Source: Lachnospiraceae bacterium (GTDB lineage: Bacteria > Bacillota > Clostridia > Lachnospirales > Lachnospiraceae). From it: DNA of 27,908 nt. The notes under the pieces are model-generated. The model saw only the letters and a program-made list of their open reading frames with translations. It did no database searches and was not told the origin of the DNA. The translations under genes and the position numbers were made by a program. The stretch lies in contig JAEDCX010000027.1 in NCBI GenBank assembly GCA_016293925.1, forward strand, positions 1 to 27,908, in the 5' to 3' direction. Positions 5,999-13,633 of this stretch are shown here, in pieces; the first letter of the stretch is position 1, and the number at the start of each line of letters is the position of its first letter.

Positions 5999-8020
5999 AT
6001 GAGCAGGACAGCAACTATGCCAAACGCAGCGAAGTACATGAAGCAGTATTTCATGCCTCCGGTCTGTGATTATGAATGGGCGAAAAAGGATTATATTGAG
6101 AAGCCGCCGATCTGGTGCTCGGTGGATCTGAGGGATGGAAATCAGGCACTGATTGAGCCCATGAGTCTGGATGAGAAACTGGAATTTTTCCAACTGCTTG
6201 TGGATATCGGTTTCAAGGAGATTGAAGTCGGATTTCCGGCGGCCAGTGAAACCGAGTATATTTTTATGCGGGAACTGATTGAGCGGAATATGATTCCTGA
6301 AGATGTAACGGTCCAGGTTCTGACTCAGGCCCGGGAACACATTATCCGGAAGACCTTTGACGCGGTAAAGGGTGCACCCCATGCGGTGATCCATCTGTAC
6401 AATTCCACCAGTGTTGCACAGCGGGAACAGGTATTCCGCAAGAACAAAGAAGAGATCAAACAGCTTGCGGTGGAGGGAGCGAAACTGCTGAAGGAACTGG
6501 CAGATGAAACGGACGGAGAGTTCTCGTTTGAATACAGTCCGGAGAGCTTCCACGGAACGGAAGTGGAATATGCTGTGGAGGTTTGTAACGCCGTGCTGGA
6601 TGTCTGGAAACCATCCGGTACCAACAAAGCCATCATTAACATTCCGGCAACAGTGGAGACGGCAATGCCCCATGTGTTTGCTACACAGATTGCCTATGTG
6701 AGCAGTCATCTGAACGATCGGGAGAATGTGGTATTAAGCATTCATCCCCACAATGACAGAGGAACCGGAGTTGCGGATGCGGAACTTGGAATACTGGCAG
6801 GTGCAGACAGAATCGAAGGTACTCTGTTTGGAAACGGTGAACGTACCGGGAATGTGGATATCATAACGGTTGCAATGAATATGTACTCATACGGGATTGA
6901 TCCCGGCCTGAATTTTGCCAATATGCCCGTGATCCGGGAGAAATATGAGAGACTGACCCGGATGCTGGTGGGAGACAGACAGCCCTATGCCGGAAACCTG
7001 GTATTCTCTGCATTTTCCGGATCCCATCAGGATGCCATTGCCAAAGGAATGGCTTGTCTGGAAGCCAAAAAGGACAAGAACGCGAAGTGGACGGTTCCCT
7101 ACCTTCCCATCGATCCTGTGGATGTGGGCAGAACCTATGACAGTGATGTGATCCGCATCAACAGCCAGTCCGGTAAGGGCGGTATCAGTTATATCCTGAA
7201 GCAGAATTATTCTTTATCCATTCCCGAGAAGATGCGGGAAGAGGTGGGATATGCGGTGAAGCATGTGTCCGACGAAGAGCATAAAGAATTGTCTCCAAAC
7301 TGGGTATATGAGATCTTCCAGAATAATTATGTGGAATACATGCCGTATTTCCAGATTCCGGAGTCCCATTTCAAACAGTACGACGGAATCATGGCAGAGG
7401 CCACCATCGTTTGCGGGGATAAAAAGACCATCGTGGATGCAAACGGAAATGGTCGTCTGGATGCGGTCAGCAACATTATCAAGCAGTATTTCAAGATCAG
7501 CTACGAGTTGTCGGTGTATGAAGAACATGCAATGTCCCATGGATCCAGTGCGAAAGCCGTGGCCTATGTGGGAATTACGAAGGACGGTAAGATGTACTGG
7601 GGTGTCGGTATGGATGAGGATATTATCAAGGCATCCATCAATGCGCTGGTTGTGGCTGTCAATAAGCTTCCGGAGATTGCCACGGATGAGAAATGTCAGG
7701 ATGAGAGACTTGTGGCAATGCTGAACTTCATTCAGACCAATTACCAGACTGTGACACTGGAGGCGGTTGCCAATCAGTTTCATCTGTCAGAGCCTTATAT
7801 CTCCAAGTATATCAAGGACAAATCCGGCAAGACGTTCGGAGAGCATGTTTGCGGAATCCGTATGAAAAAAGCAAAGGTGCTGCTGAAAAACGGTAATATG
7901 ACCGTTGAGAATGTATCCTATTCCGTAGGATATCAGAATGTAGAACATTTCTGCCGCAGTTTTAAGAAAAATTTCAATATGACGCCGCTGCAATATCGAA
8001 ACGAGAGCCGGAACGGCTGA
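5999..8020 (+). CDS. leuA: 2-isopropylmalate synthase fused to an AraC-type DNA-binding domain
   Basis: A 673-residue protein. Residues 1 to about 400 form the catalytic TIM barrel that condenses acetyl-CoA with 2-ketoisovalerate, the committed step to leucine; visible are DLRDGNQ (43-49), HPHNDRGTG (249-257) and FGNGERTGN (277-285). About 460-556 is the LeuA allosteric domain, which binds leucine in this family. The enzyme would normally end near 560, but the frame continues into an AraC/XylS-type double helix-turn-helix at about 570-670. Its first helix-turn-helix is around VTLEAVANQFHLSEPYISKY, and the second includes SYSVGYQNVEHFCRSFKK and ends TPLQYR. The enzymatic part resembles the long LeuA form (about 560 residues) known from actinobacteria. 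GGAGG lies nine bases before the ATG. There is no stop or frame break at the junction. Direct leucine-dependent gene control by the enzyme is inference. Confidence 0.95.
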   Translation: MSRTATMPNAAKYMKQYFMPPVCDYEWAKKDYIEKPPIWCSVDLRDGNQALIEPMSLDEKLEFFQLLVDIGFKEIEVGFPAASETEYIFMRELIERNMIPEDVTVQVLTQAREHIIRKTFDAVKGAPHAVIHLYNSTSVAQREQVFRKNKEEIKQLAVEGAKLLKELADETDGEFSFEYSPESFHGTEVEYAVEVCNAVLDVWKPSGTNKAIINIPATVETAMPHVFATQIAYVSSHLNDRENVVLSIHPHNDRGTGVADAELGILAGADRIEGTLFGNGERTGNVDIITVAMNMYSYGIDPGLNFANMPVIREKYERLTRMLVGDRQPYAGNLVFSAFSGSHQDAIAKGMACLEAKKDKNAKWTVPYLPIDPVDVGRTYDSDVIRINSQSGKGGISYILKQNYSLSIPEKMREEVGYAVKHVSDEEHKELSPNWVYEIFQNNYVEYMPYFQIPESHFKQYDGIMAEATIVCGDKKTIVDANGNGRLDAVSNIIKQYFKISYELSVYEEHAMSHGSSAKAVAYVGITKDGKMYWGVGMDEDIIKASINALVVAVNKLPEIATDEKCQDERLVAMLNFIQTNYQTVTLEAVANQFHLSEPYISKYIKDKSGKTFGEHVCGIRMKKAKVLLKNGNMTVENVSYSVGYQNVEHFCRSFKKNFNMTPLQYRNESRNG

Positions 8021-8089
8021 TCCGGGACGGCATGAGCAGGAAGGAATCGGGAAACGATGGCGGATACGTCGGAAAGTGAGGATATCGTC

Positions 8090-9355
8090 ATGGGAATGAC
8101 AATGACACAGAAAATACTGGCAGCACATGCAGGGCTTGCGCAGGTACAGAAAGGTCAGCTGATCGAGGCCGATCTGGATCTGGTACTCGGCAATGACATT
8201 ACAAGCCCCGTTGCCATTAAGGAAATGGAGAAAATGAACGTGGAAGGCGTATTCCACAAAGACAAGATAGCACTGGTTCCGGATCATTTTGTTCCGAACA
8301 AAGATATCAAAAGTGCCGAACACTGTAAATGCGTGAGAGAGTTTGCGCGCAGAAATGATATTACCAATTATTTTGAAGTCGGTCAGATGGGCATTGAGCA
8401 TGCTCTTTTGCCGGAAAAAGGACTGACCGTTGCGGGAGATGTGATCATCGGCGCGGATTCCCATACCTGTACATACGGTGCTCTGGGGGCATTTTCCACA
8501 GGAGTCGGCAGTACGGACATGGCTGCGGGAATGGCCACCGGGAAAGCCTGGTTCAAGGTCCCCGGCGCCATCAAATTCAATCTGACCGGACAGTTTGCTC
8601 CCTGGGTCAGCGGTAAAGATCTGATCCTGCATATCATTGGTATGATCGGTGTGGACGGTGCGCTGTATCAGTCCATGGAGTTTGTGGGACCGGGTGTATC
8701 CAACATGTCCATGGATGATCGTTTTACAGTTGCCAATATGGCAATCGAGGCCGGCGGGAAAAACGGAATTTTCCCGGTGGATGAGAAAGCAATTGCGTAT
8801 ATGAAAGAGCATTCCACAAGAGAATATAAGATTTTCGAGGCGGATGAGGATGCGGAATATGATGCGGTGTATGATATCGATCTTGGCACATTGCGTCCAA
8901 CCATTGCATATCCCCATCTTCCGGAGAATACCAGGACAATCGACGAAGTGAGAGAGAATCCGGTACAGATCGATCAGGTTGTAATCGGCTCCTGCACCAA
9001 CGGACGTTTGGATGATCTCCGGGTTGCAGCCAAAGTTCTGGACGGCAGAAAGGTTGCACCGGGAGTCCGTTGCATTATCATCCCTGCCACCCAGCAGATT
9101 TATCTGGATGCCATGCAGGAAGGACTGCTCAAAATCTTCATCGAAGCAGGCGCAGTCGTATCTACACCCACCTGCGGACCGTGTCTCGGCGGCTATATGG
9201 GAATTCTTGCCGCAGGCGAGAAATGTATCTCAACAACGAACCGTAATTTTGTGGGACGTATGGGGCATGTGGATTCGGAAATCTATCTTGCAAGCCCAGC
9301 AACGGCTGCTGCAAGCGCTGTGACCGGCAGAATCTCCACGCCGGATGAATTATAG
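8090..9355 (+). CDS. leuC: 3-isopropylmalate dehydratase large subunit
   Basis: Large subunit of the 4Fe-4S isopropylmalate isomerase, which converts 2- to 3-isopropylmalate in leucine synthesis. It is the shorter (about 420-residue) archaeal/clostridial LeuC form. Cluster-binding cysteines lie in GSCTNGR and PTCGPCLGGY. I chose ATG 8090 (MGMTMTQKILAAHAG), which matches the family N-terminus as I know it and has TGAGGA seven bases upstream. An in-frame ATG at 8057 with AAGGAA further upstream would add 11 residues and cannot be excluded. It lies shortly after leuA, with no terminator between, and 19 bases before the leuD start. The next enzyme, LeuB, is not encoded here. Confidence 0.94.
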   Translation: MGMTMTQKILAAHAGLAQVQKGQLIEADLDLVLGNDITSPVAIKEMEKMNVEGVFHKDKIALVPDHFVPNKDIKSAEHCKCVREFARRNDITNYFEVGQMGIEHALLPEKGLTVAGDVIIGADSHTCTYGALGAFSTGVGSTDMAAGMATGKAWFKVPGAIKFNLTGQFAPWVSGKDLILHIIGMIGVDGALYQSMEFVGPGVSNMSMDDRFTVANMAIEAGGKNGIFPVDEKAIAYMKEHSTREYKIFEADEDAEYDAVYDIDLGTLRPTIAYPHLPENTRTIDEVRENPVQIDQVVIGSCTNGRLDDLRVAAKVLDGRKVAPGVRCIIIPATQQIYLDAMQEGLLKIFIEAGAVVSTPTCGPCLGGYMGILAAGEKCISTTNRNFVGRMGHVDSEIYLASPATAAASAVTGRISTPDEL

Positions 9356-9374
9356 GATAGAGGAGGATTGCACG

Positions 9375-9863
9375 ATGAGAGAAGCAAAAGGAAGAGTAAT
9401 CAAATACGGAGATAATGTTGATACGGATGTCATTATTCCTGCAAGATATCTGAATTCCTCCGATCCTGCCGAACTGGCAACCCACTGTATGGAAGACATT
9501 GATAAGGAGTTTGTGCACAAGGTTCGTCCCGGAGATATTATGGTCGCTGCCAAGAACTTTGGCTGCGGTTCTTCCAGGGAACATGCACCCATCGCAATCA
9601 AGGCAAGCGGGATCAGTTGTGTGATTGCGGAAACCTTCGCTAGGATTTTCTACCGGAATGCAATCAATATCGGTCTGCCGATTATTGAATGCCCGGATGC
9701 CAGCCGGAACATTCAGGAAGGGGATGAAGTCTTGATTGATTTTGAAACCGGAACCATCACCAATGTGACCAGAAATGAGCAGTATATCGGTCAGGCGTTC
9801 CCACCCTTCATGCAGAAGATCATCGATCAGGGCGGACTGATCAATTATATCAACAACAAATAG
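9375..9863 (+). CDS. leuD: 3-isopropylmalate dehydratase small subunit
   Basis: The swivel-domain partner of LeuC, 162 residues, typical of the archaeal/clostridial form. Visible motifs are YGDNVDTDVIIPARYL near the N-terminus and FGCGSSREHAP, the substrate-binding segment. The ATG at 9375 is preferred because AGGAGG (9361-9366) lies eight bases upstream; an upstream in-frame ATG at 9345 falls inside leuC and lacks such a site. The cluster leuA-leuC-leuD ends here, with the xpt promoter and leader immediately after. The hairpin at 9917-9971 may also terminate leu transcription. Confidence 0.94.
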   Translation: MREAKGRVIKYGDNVDTDVIIPARYLNSSDPAELATHCMEDIDKEFVHKVRPGDIMVAAKNFGCGSSREHAPIAIKASGISCVIAETFARIFYRNAINIGLPIIECPDASRNIQEGDEVLIDFETGTITNVTRNEQYIGQAFPPFMQKIIDQGGLINYINNK

Positions 9864-9873
9864 GTAGCCGTTA

Positions 9874-9903
9874 TTGACATTTTATGAAGAAATGTGATAG
9901 AGT
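9874..9903 (+). promoter_or_regulatory. Predicted xpt promoter
   Basis: TTGACA (9874-9879), an 18-base spacer and TAGAGT (9898-9903), starting 11 bases after the leuD stop. The perfect -35 makes this likely. A start near 9910 would place the hairpin at 9917-9971 at the very 5' end of the xpt transcript. Confidence 0.5.
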
Positions 9904-9916
9904 TTGAATAGCCGGA

Positions 9917-9971
9917 GGACAGCATCGTATTACTGCCGCGGAATGGCAGGAATCGTTGACTGTCCTTTTTT
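9917..9971 (+). terminator. Leader hairpin/terminator before xpt (attenuator candidate)
   Basis: GGACAG (9917-9922) pairs with CTGTCC (9960-9965), followed by six Ts. Inside is a second stem CTGCC/GGCAG (9933-9937 with 9945-9949) separated from the first by an internal loop. Downstream, CACTGTCTTTT repeats the closing strand, and GAAAAAAG (about 10005-10012) can pair with CTTTTTTC over the U-tract, so an alternative fold exists. The canonical purine riboswitch core seen upstream of B. subtilis xpt is not visible. It may simply be the leuD terminator, but its place directly after a TTGACA promoter suggests attenuation of xpt. Confidence 0.6.
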
Positions 9972-10027
9972 CATTTCGCAGTTGAATCACTGTCTTTTCG
10001 GTCAGAAAAAAGAATGAGGGCAATGTG

Positions 10028-10597
10028 ATGAGAGCATTGGAGGAGAAAATCGTTGCTGAGGGAAAGGTGTATCCCGGCAATATTCTGAAGGTAAGCAGTT
10101 TCCTGAATCACAGAATTGATGTGGATTTTATTATGGAGATGGGGGAAGAGATTGCCCGCCTGTATCGGGACTGCGGCGTGAATAAGATTCTGACCATTGA
10201 AGCTAGCGGAATTGCCATTGCGGTGGGGGCTGCGGCACATATGCATGTTCCGGTTGTCTTTGCCAAGAAGAACAATACCAGCAATCTGAATGCGGATCTG
10301 TATTCCTCGCAGATTCATTCTTTTACCCATAACAGAGACTATCATGTAGTGGTAAGCAAGGAATTCCTGAGTCCGGAGGATCGTGTCCTGATCATCGATG
10401 ATTTCCTGGCCAACGGAGCGGCGCTGAACGGTCTTCTGGATATCGTAGCACAGTCGGGTGCGGAGACGGTCGGTGCGGCAATTGCCATTGAAAAAGGCTT
10501 CCAGCATGGAGGAGACGAGCTTCGCCGGAAGGGACTCCGGATTGAATCCCTTGCGTTGATCGATTCCATGGACGACGGAGCAATCACATTCCGATAA
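10028..10597 (+). CDS. xpt: Xanthine phosphoribosyltransferase
   Basis: Transfers phosphoribose from PRPP to xanthine, giving XMP in purine salvage. The 189-residue sequence closely follows B. subtilis Xpt: KVSSFLNHRIDVDF near the N-terminus, the EASGIAIAVG segment, the PRPP-binding motif VLIIDDFLANGAAL and EKGFQHGGDELR. ATG 10028 is preferred because TGAGGG lies seven bases upstream; a GTG three bases earlier is possible. It sits upstream of a BMP-family lipoprotein and nucleoside transporter, which fits joint purine uptake and salvage. A long imperfect hairpin separates it from the next gene. Confidence 0.95.
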   Translation: MRALEEKIVAEGKVYPGNILKVSSFLNHRIDVDFIMEMGEEIARLYRDCGVNKILTIEASGIAIAVGAAAHMHVPVVFAKKNNTSNLNADLYSSQIHSFTHNRDYHVVVSKEFLSPEDRVLIIDDFLANGAALNGLLDIVAQSGAETVGAAIAIEKGFQHGGDELRRKGLRIESLALIDSMDDGAITFR

Positions 10598-10599
10598 GG

Positions 10600-10631
10600 A
10601 TATGTGAATGTGAGAGATCACATTTTCATAT
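10600..10631 (+). other. Intercistronic hairpin between xpt and the BMP lipoprotein gene
   Basis: Two 14-base arms (10600-10613 and 10618-10631) pair around a GAGA loop with one mismatch and one wobble. No U-tract follows, so it is not a standard terminator. It may stabilise or mark a processing end in the mRNA so that the downstream lipoprotein is made in excess, or be a protein-binding palindrome. Confidence 0.6.
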
Positions 10632-10666
10632 AGATTATGCCAGATGGCAAAAAGTAGGAGGATATT

Positions 10667-11869
10667 ATGAAGAAAATCGTTTCTATGTTTCTCGCAGTAA
10701 TGATGATTGCTACATTACTGGTAGGATGCGGCGGCAAGAAAACTTCCGGTTCAGATGCAGCTTCATCGGATTTCAAGGTTGGTGCAATCTACATCAACAG
10801 CCAGAGTGATACCGCAGGATATACCTTTGCGCATCACAACGGAATCACCAAGGCAATGGACAAGCTTGGCCTGTCCAAAGAGAACCTCTACATCGTAGAT
10901 AACGTTGCAGAGGATTATACGGCAGTATCCAATGCAATCGACACACTTGCAGGCAAAGGCTGTAAGATCATTTTCGGTATCAGTTTCGGTTATATTGATG
11001 CCTTCAACGATGCAGCAGCCAAGGATGAGTATGCAGACATTGTTTTCTCGCATGCAACAGGTTACATGAGCAATGACAAGAACTTCAATAACTATTTCGG
11101 CAGAATCTATCAGGCAAGATATCTTGCAGGTATTGCTGCAGGTCTGAAGTCTCTTGAGATCGGCAACAACAAGATCGGTTACGTATCTGCATGGGGAACC
11201 GAATATGCAGAGACCTGTTCCGGTATCAATGGATTTGCACTGGGTGCAATGTCAGTCAATCCGGATGCAACCGTTACCGTAAAGAAGATCAGTACATGGG
11301 GTGACGAGGCACTGGAGAGACAGGCTGCAGAGTATCTGCTTACTACAGAGGGCTGCGGAATTGTTGCACAGCATTGTGACAGTGCACAGCCACAGCTTGT
11401 TGCACAGGAGCAGAATGCATTCGGCTGCGGATATAACTCAGACATGTCCGTTCAGGCTCCGAAGGCCCACTTAACCGCTCCCGTATGGAACTGGGATGTT
11501 TACTATGCCCTTGCTATCAAAACAGCAATGGAAGACAAAGACAACTTCATGTCTGTTGTAGGGAACTACTACGGCGGTTTGAAAGAGGGATTCGTAGATA
11601 TCTCTCCGATCACCGATAACTGCGCAGCAGGAACACAGGAATGCATCGATCTGGCCAAAGAGCTGATGATCAATGGCTCATGGGATGTATTCAGTGGTGT
11701 GAAGTTATCTTTTGTAAATGATAACGGTACATGGACCGTCGAGAAGACAGACGACGCCCTTGTGACAAACGATGGCACACAGGTCGTAGCGGCAGGCGGT
11801 GCATCTGTAGAGGATGGCGTGATCACCGGAAGCATGAATTACTATGTGCAGGGTGTAACAGAGAAATAA
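10667..11869 (+). CDS. BMP-family nucleoside-binding lipoprotein of an ABC transporter
   Basis: A 400-residue substrate-binding protein. The signal peptide ends in lipobox LVGC (Cys21), followed by a Gly/Ser/Lys linker. The mature domain has the Bmp/PnrA fold signature, including KVGAIYINSQSDTAGYTFAH near the start and GCKIIFGISFGYIDA. Members of this family (TmpC/PnrA, NupN) bind purine nucleosides at the outer membrane surface and hand them to an ABC permease. AGGAGG precedes the ATG. The ATPase and two permeases follow downstream, separated by two hairpins and a new promoter, a layout that allows the binding protein to be made in excess. The exact ligand cannot be read from sequence; the xpt neighbour favours purines. 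Confidence 0.92.
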   Translation: MKKIVSMFLAVMMIATLLVGCGGKKTSGSDAASSDFKVGAIYINSQSDTAGYTFAHHNGITKAMDKLGLSKENLYIVDNVAEDYTAVSNAIDTLAGKGCKIIFGISFGYIDAFNDAAAKDEYADIVFSHATGYMSNDKNFNNYFGRIYQARYLAGIAAGLKSLEIGNNKIGYVSAWGTEYAETCSGINGFALGAMSVNPDATVTVKKISTWGDEALERQAAEYLLTTEGCGIVAQHCDSAQPQLVAQEQNAFGCGYNSDMSVQAPKAHLTAPVWNWDVYYALAIKTAMEDKDNFMSVVGNYYGGLKEGFVDISPITDNCAAGTQECIDLAKELMINGSWDVFSGVKLSFVNDNGTWTVEKTDDALVTNDGTQVVAAGGASVEDGVITGSMNYYVQGVTEK

Positions 11870-11906
11870 TCATTATATGTTTATTCTGACCATTGACGGC
11901 AGAAAA

Positions 11907-11980
11907 CCTCATGTTTCATGAGGGGAATATGGAGGATGCAGACAATTTCTTGTGAAACTTTCTGCATCCTCTTATTGTAT
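11907..11980 (+). terminator. Tandem hairpins with terminator after the BMP gene
   Basis: First hairpin CCTCATG-TTT-CATGAGG (11907-11923). Second, GAGGATGCAGA (11932-11942) pairs perfectly with TCTGCATCCTC (11961-11971), followed by the T-rich TTATTGTATTTT. The second probably ends or reduces transcription before the transporter genes. Confidence 0.75.
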
Positions 11981-12004
11981 TTTAGGGGGAATCTATTCTA
12001 TAAT
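11975..12004 (+). promoter_or_regulatory. Promoter of the nucleoside ABC transporter genes
   Basis: TTGTAT (11975-11980), 18 bases, TATAAT (11999-12004), placed immediately after the terminator hairpin and 36 bases before the ATPase start. The -10 is perfect. Confidence 0.6.
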
Positions 12005-12040
12005 GAAGTGTGATCGATTAATTCTGAAATGGAGAAAACT

Positions 12041-13633
12041 ATGGCAACGGACAGTTATGCAATAGAACTGAGAAACATTACCAAAACCTTCGGCAAAGTC
12101 GTAGCGAATAAGGGAATCCACCTGAAACTGCGGAAGGGTGAGATTCTGTCTCTGCTGGGGGAGAACGGGTCCGGTAAGACTACCCTGATGAATATGCTGT
12201 CAGGAATTTATAAGCCGGATGAAGGGCAGATTATTGTGGACGGACAGGAGGTGTCCATTCAGTCTCCGGAGGATGCGAAGCGCCTCGGAATCGGTATGGT
12301 ACATCAGCATTTCAAACTGGTGGATGTATTTAGTGCAGCAGACAATATTCTGATGGGCGATGAGAATGCCGGCATGCTTCTTCGCAGAAACCGGTATGAG
12401 AAGATCGAGCAAATCGCAAAACGGTTCGGCTTCGAGATCGACCCGAAGAAAAAAGTTTGCAATATGTCCGTCAGTGAGAAGCAGACCATTGAGATTATTA
12501 AAGTCTTGTATTATGGGGCGAAAACCATAATTCTGGACGAGCCTACCGCAGTACTGACGGTTCAGGAGATCGCGAAACTGTTCCGAATTCTGCGGAAGAT
12601 GAAGGAGCAGGGACACTCCATCATTATCATTACCCATAAACTGAACGAAGTCATGGATATTTCCGATCGGGTAATGATCATGCGGAAAGGAGAATACATC
12701 GATACGGTACTTGCCGGAGAGACCAATGAGCAGCAGCTGACAGAACTTATGGTAGGACGGAAGGTTTCCCTTGATATTGCAAGACCGGTCGTGGAACATA
12801 CGAAACCCCTTCTGGAGATCCGGGATCTTACGATCCGCAATGATGAAGGGGCTGTGGCAATCGATAAGATCAACTTCTATATCCGGGGCGGAGAGATTCT
12901 GGGCGTGGCCGGGATTGCCGGATGCGGACAGAAAGAACTCTGTGAAGCAATTGCGGGGCTTCGGCCGATTGAAAGCGGCATGATGATACATAAGGGCGAT
13001 AACATCGTAGGATTGAGCCCGCAGGCAATCATTGAGAAGGGAATTGCAATGAGTTTCATTCCGGAGGACCGGTTGGGAATGGGATTGGCACCTTCCCTGT
13101 CCATAACGGACAATATGCTTCTGAAAAGGTATCAGAAGACAGGCAAACCCCACAGTCCGTTTGTGGACCGCAAAGCAGGCAGACAATTTGCACAACAGGT
13201 CATTGACGAACTCCAGGTGGTGACTCCTTCTACGGAAACTCCGGTCCGCTTATTGTCCGGTGGCAATGTACAGAAGGTTCTGCTCGGCCGTGAGATTGCC
13301 ACGGGACCGAATGTAATCGTTACCGCATATCCTGTCCGGGGACTTGATGTGAATTCTTCCTATGCAATCTATGATATCCTGAATAAACAGAAGCAGGATG
13401 GCGTCGGTATTCTTTTCGTGGGAGAGGATCTGGACGTTATGATGGCGCTCTGTGATAAGATCATGGTAATCTGCCACGGCAGACTGATGGGCGTTGTGCA
13501 TGCTCACAAGGTTACCAAGGAAGAACTGGGTCTGATGATGACCGGTGCTATGGATATCAGTGAACTAAACGGTAAGACGGCGGGAATCGCCAAGGATTCC
13601 AATATTCAGGAAGGAGGAGAGGAGAATGCATAA
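12041..13633 (+). CDS. Nucleoside ABC transporter ATP-binding protein (two ABC domains)
   Basis: A 530-residue tandem ATPase of the sugar/nucleoside (NupO/YufO-like) type that powers purine nucleoside import at the inner face of the membrane. Domain 1 has Walker A GENGSGKTT (40-48) and Walker B TIILDEPT. Domain 2 has the degenerate GIAGCGQKEL in place of Walker A, signature LSGGNVQ, and YPVRGLDV. Degeneracy of the second Walker A is normal in this family, but the first signature is SVSEKQ rather than SVG.QQ, and the second Walker B reads TAYPVRGLD where AQPTRGLD is usual. ATG 12041 has GGAG six bases upstream; ATG 12029 is an alternative. The end overlaps the next gene by eight bases. Confidence 0.93.
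   Translation: MATDSYAIELRNITKTFGKVVANKGIHLKLRKGEILSLLGENGSGKTTLMNMLSGIYKPDEGQIIVDGQEVSIQSPEDAKRLGIGMVHQHFKLVDVFSAADNILMGDENAGMLLRRNRYEKIEQIAKRFGFEIDPKKKVCNMSVSEKQTIEIIKVLYYGAKTIILDEPTAVLTVQEIAKLFRILRKMKEQGHSIIIITHKLNEVMDISDRVMIMRKGEYIDTVLAGETNEQQLTELMVGRKVSLDIARPVVEHTKPLLEIRDLTIRNDEGAVAIDKINFYIRGGEILGVAGIAGCGQKELCEAIAGLRPIESGMMIHKGDNIVGLSPQAIIEKGIAMSFIPEDRLGMGLAPSLSITDNMLLKRYQKTGKPHSPFVDRKAGRQFAQQVIDELQVVTPSTETPVRLLSGGNVQKVLLGREIATGPNVIVTAYPVRGLDVNSSYAIYDILNKQKQDGVGILFVGEDLDVMMALCDKIMVICHGRLMGVVHAHKVTKEELGLMMTGAMDISELNGKTAGIAKDSNIQEGGEENA

Noticed and set aside
7700..7720. Possibility that the AraC domain is a separate gene or a frameshift artefact
   Set aside because: The frame is continuous from the allosteric domain into the helix-turn-helix, with no stop, no start with a ribosome site and no duplicated sequence at the junction.
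7787..8917. A 376-codon reverse open frame across the leuA end and leuC
   Set aside because: Antisense to conserved catalytic segments of LeuA and LeuC, with no domain recognised.
9910..10027. Purine riboswitch upstream of xpt
   Set aside because: The conserved three-way junction core sequences are absent; only a two-stem hairpin with a U-tract is present.
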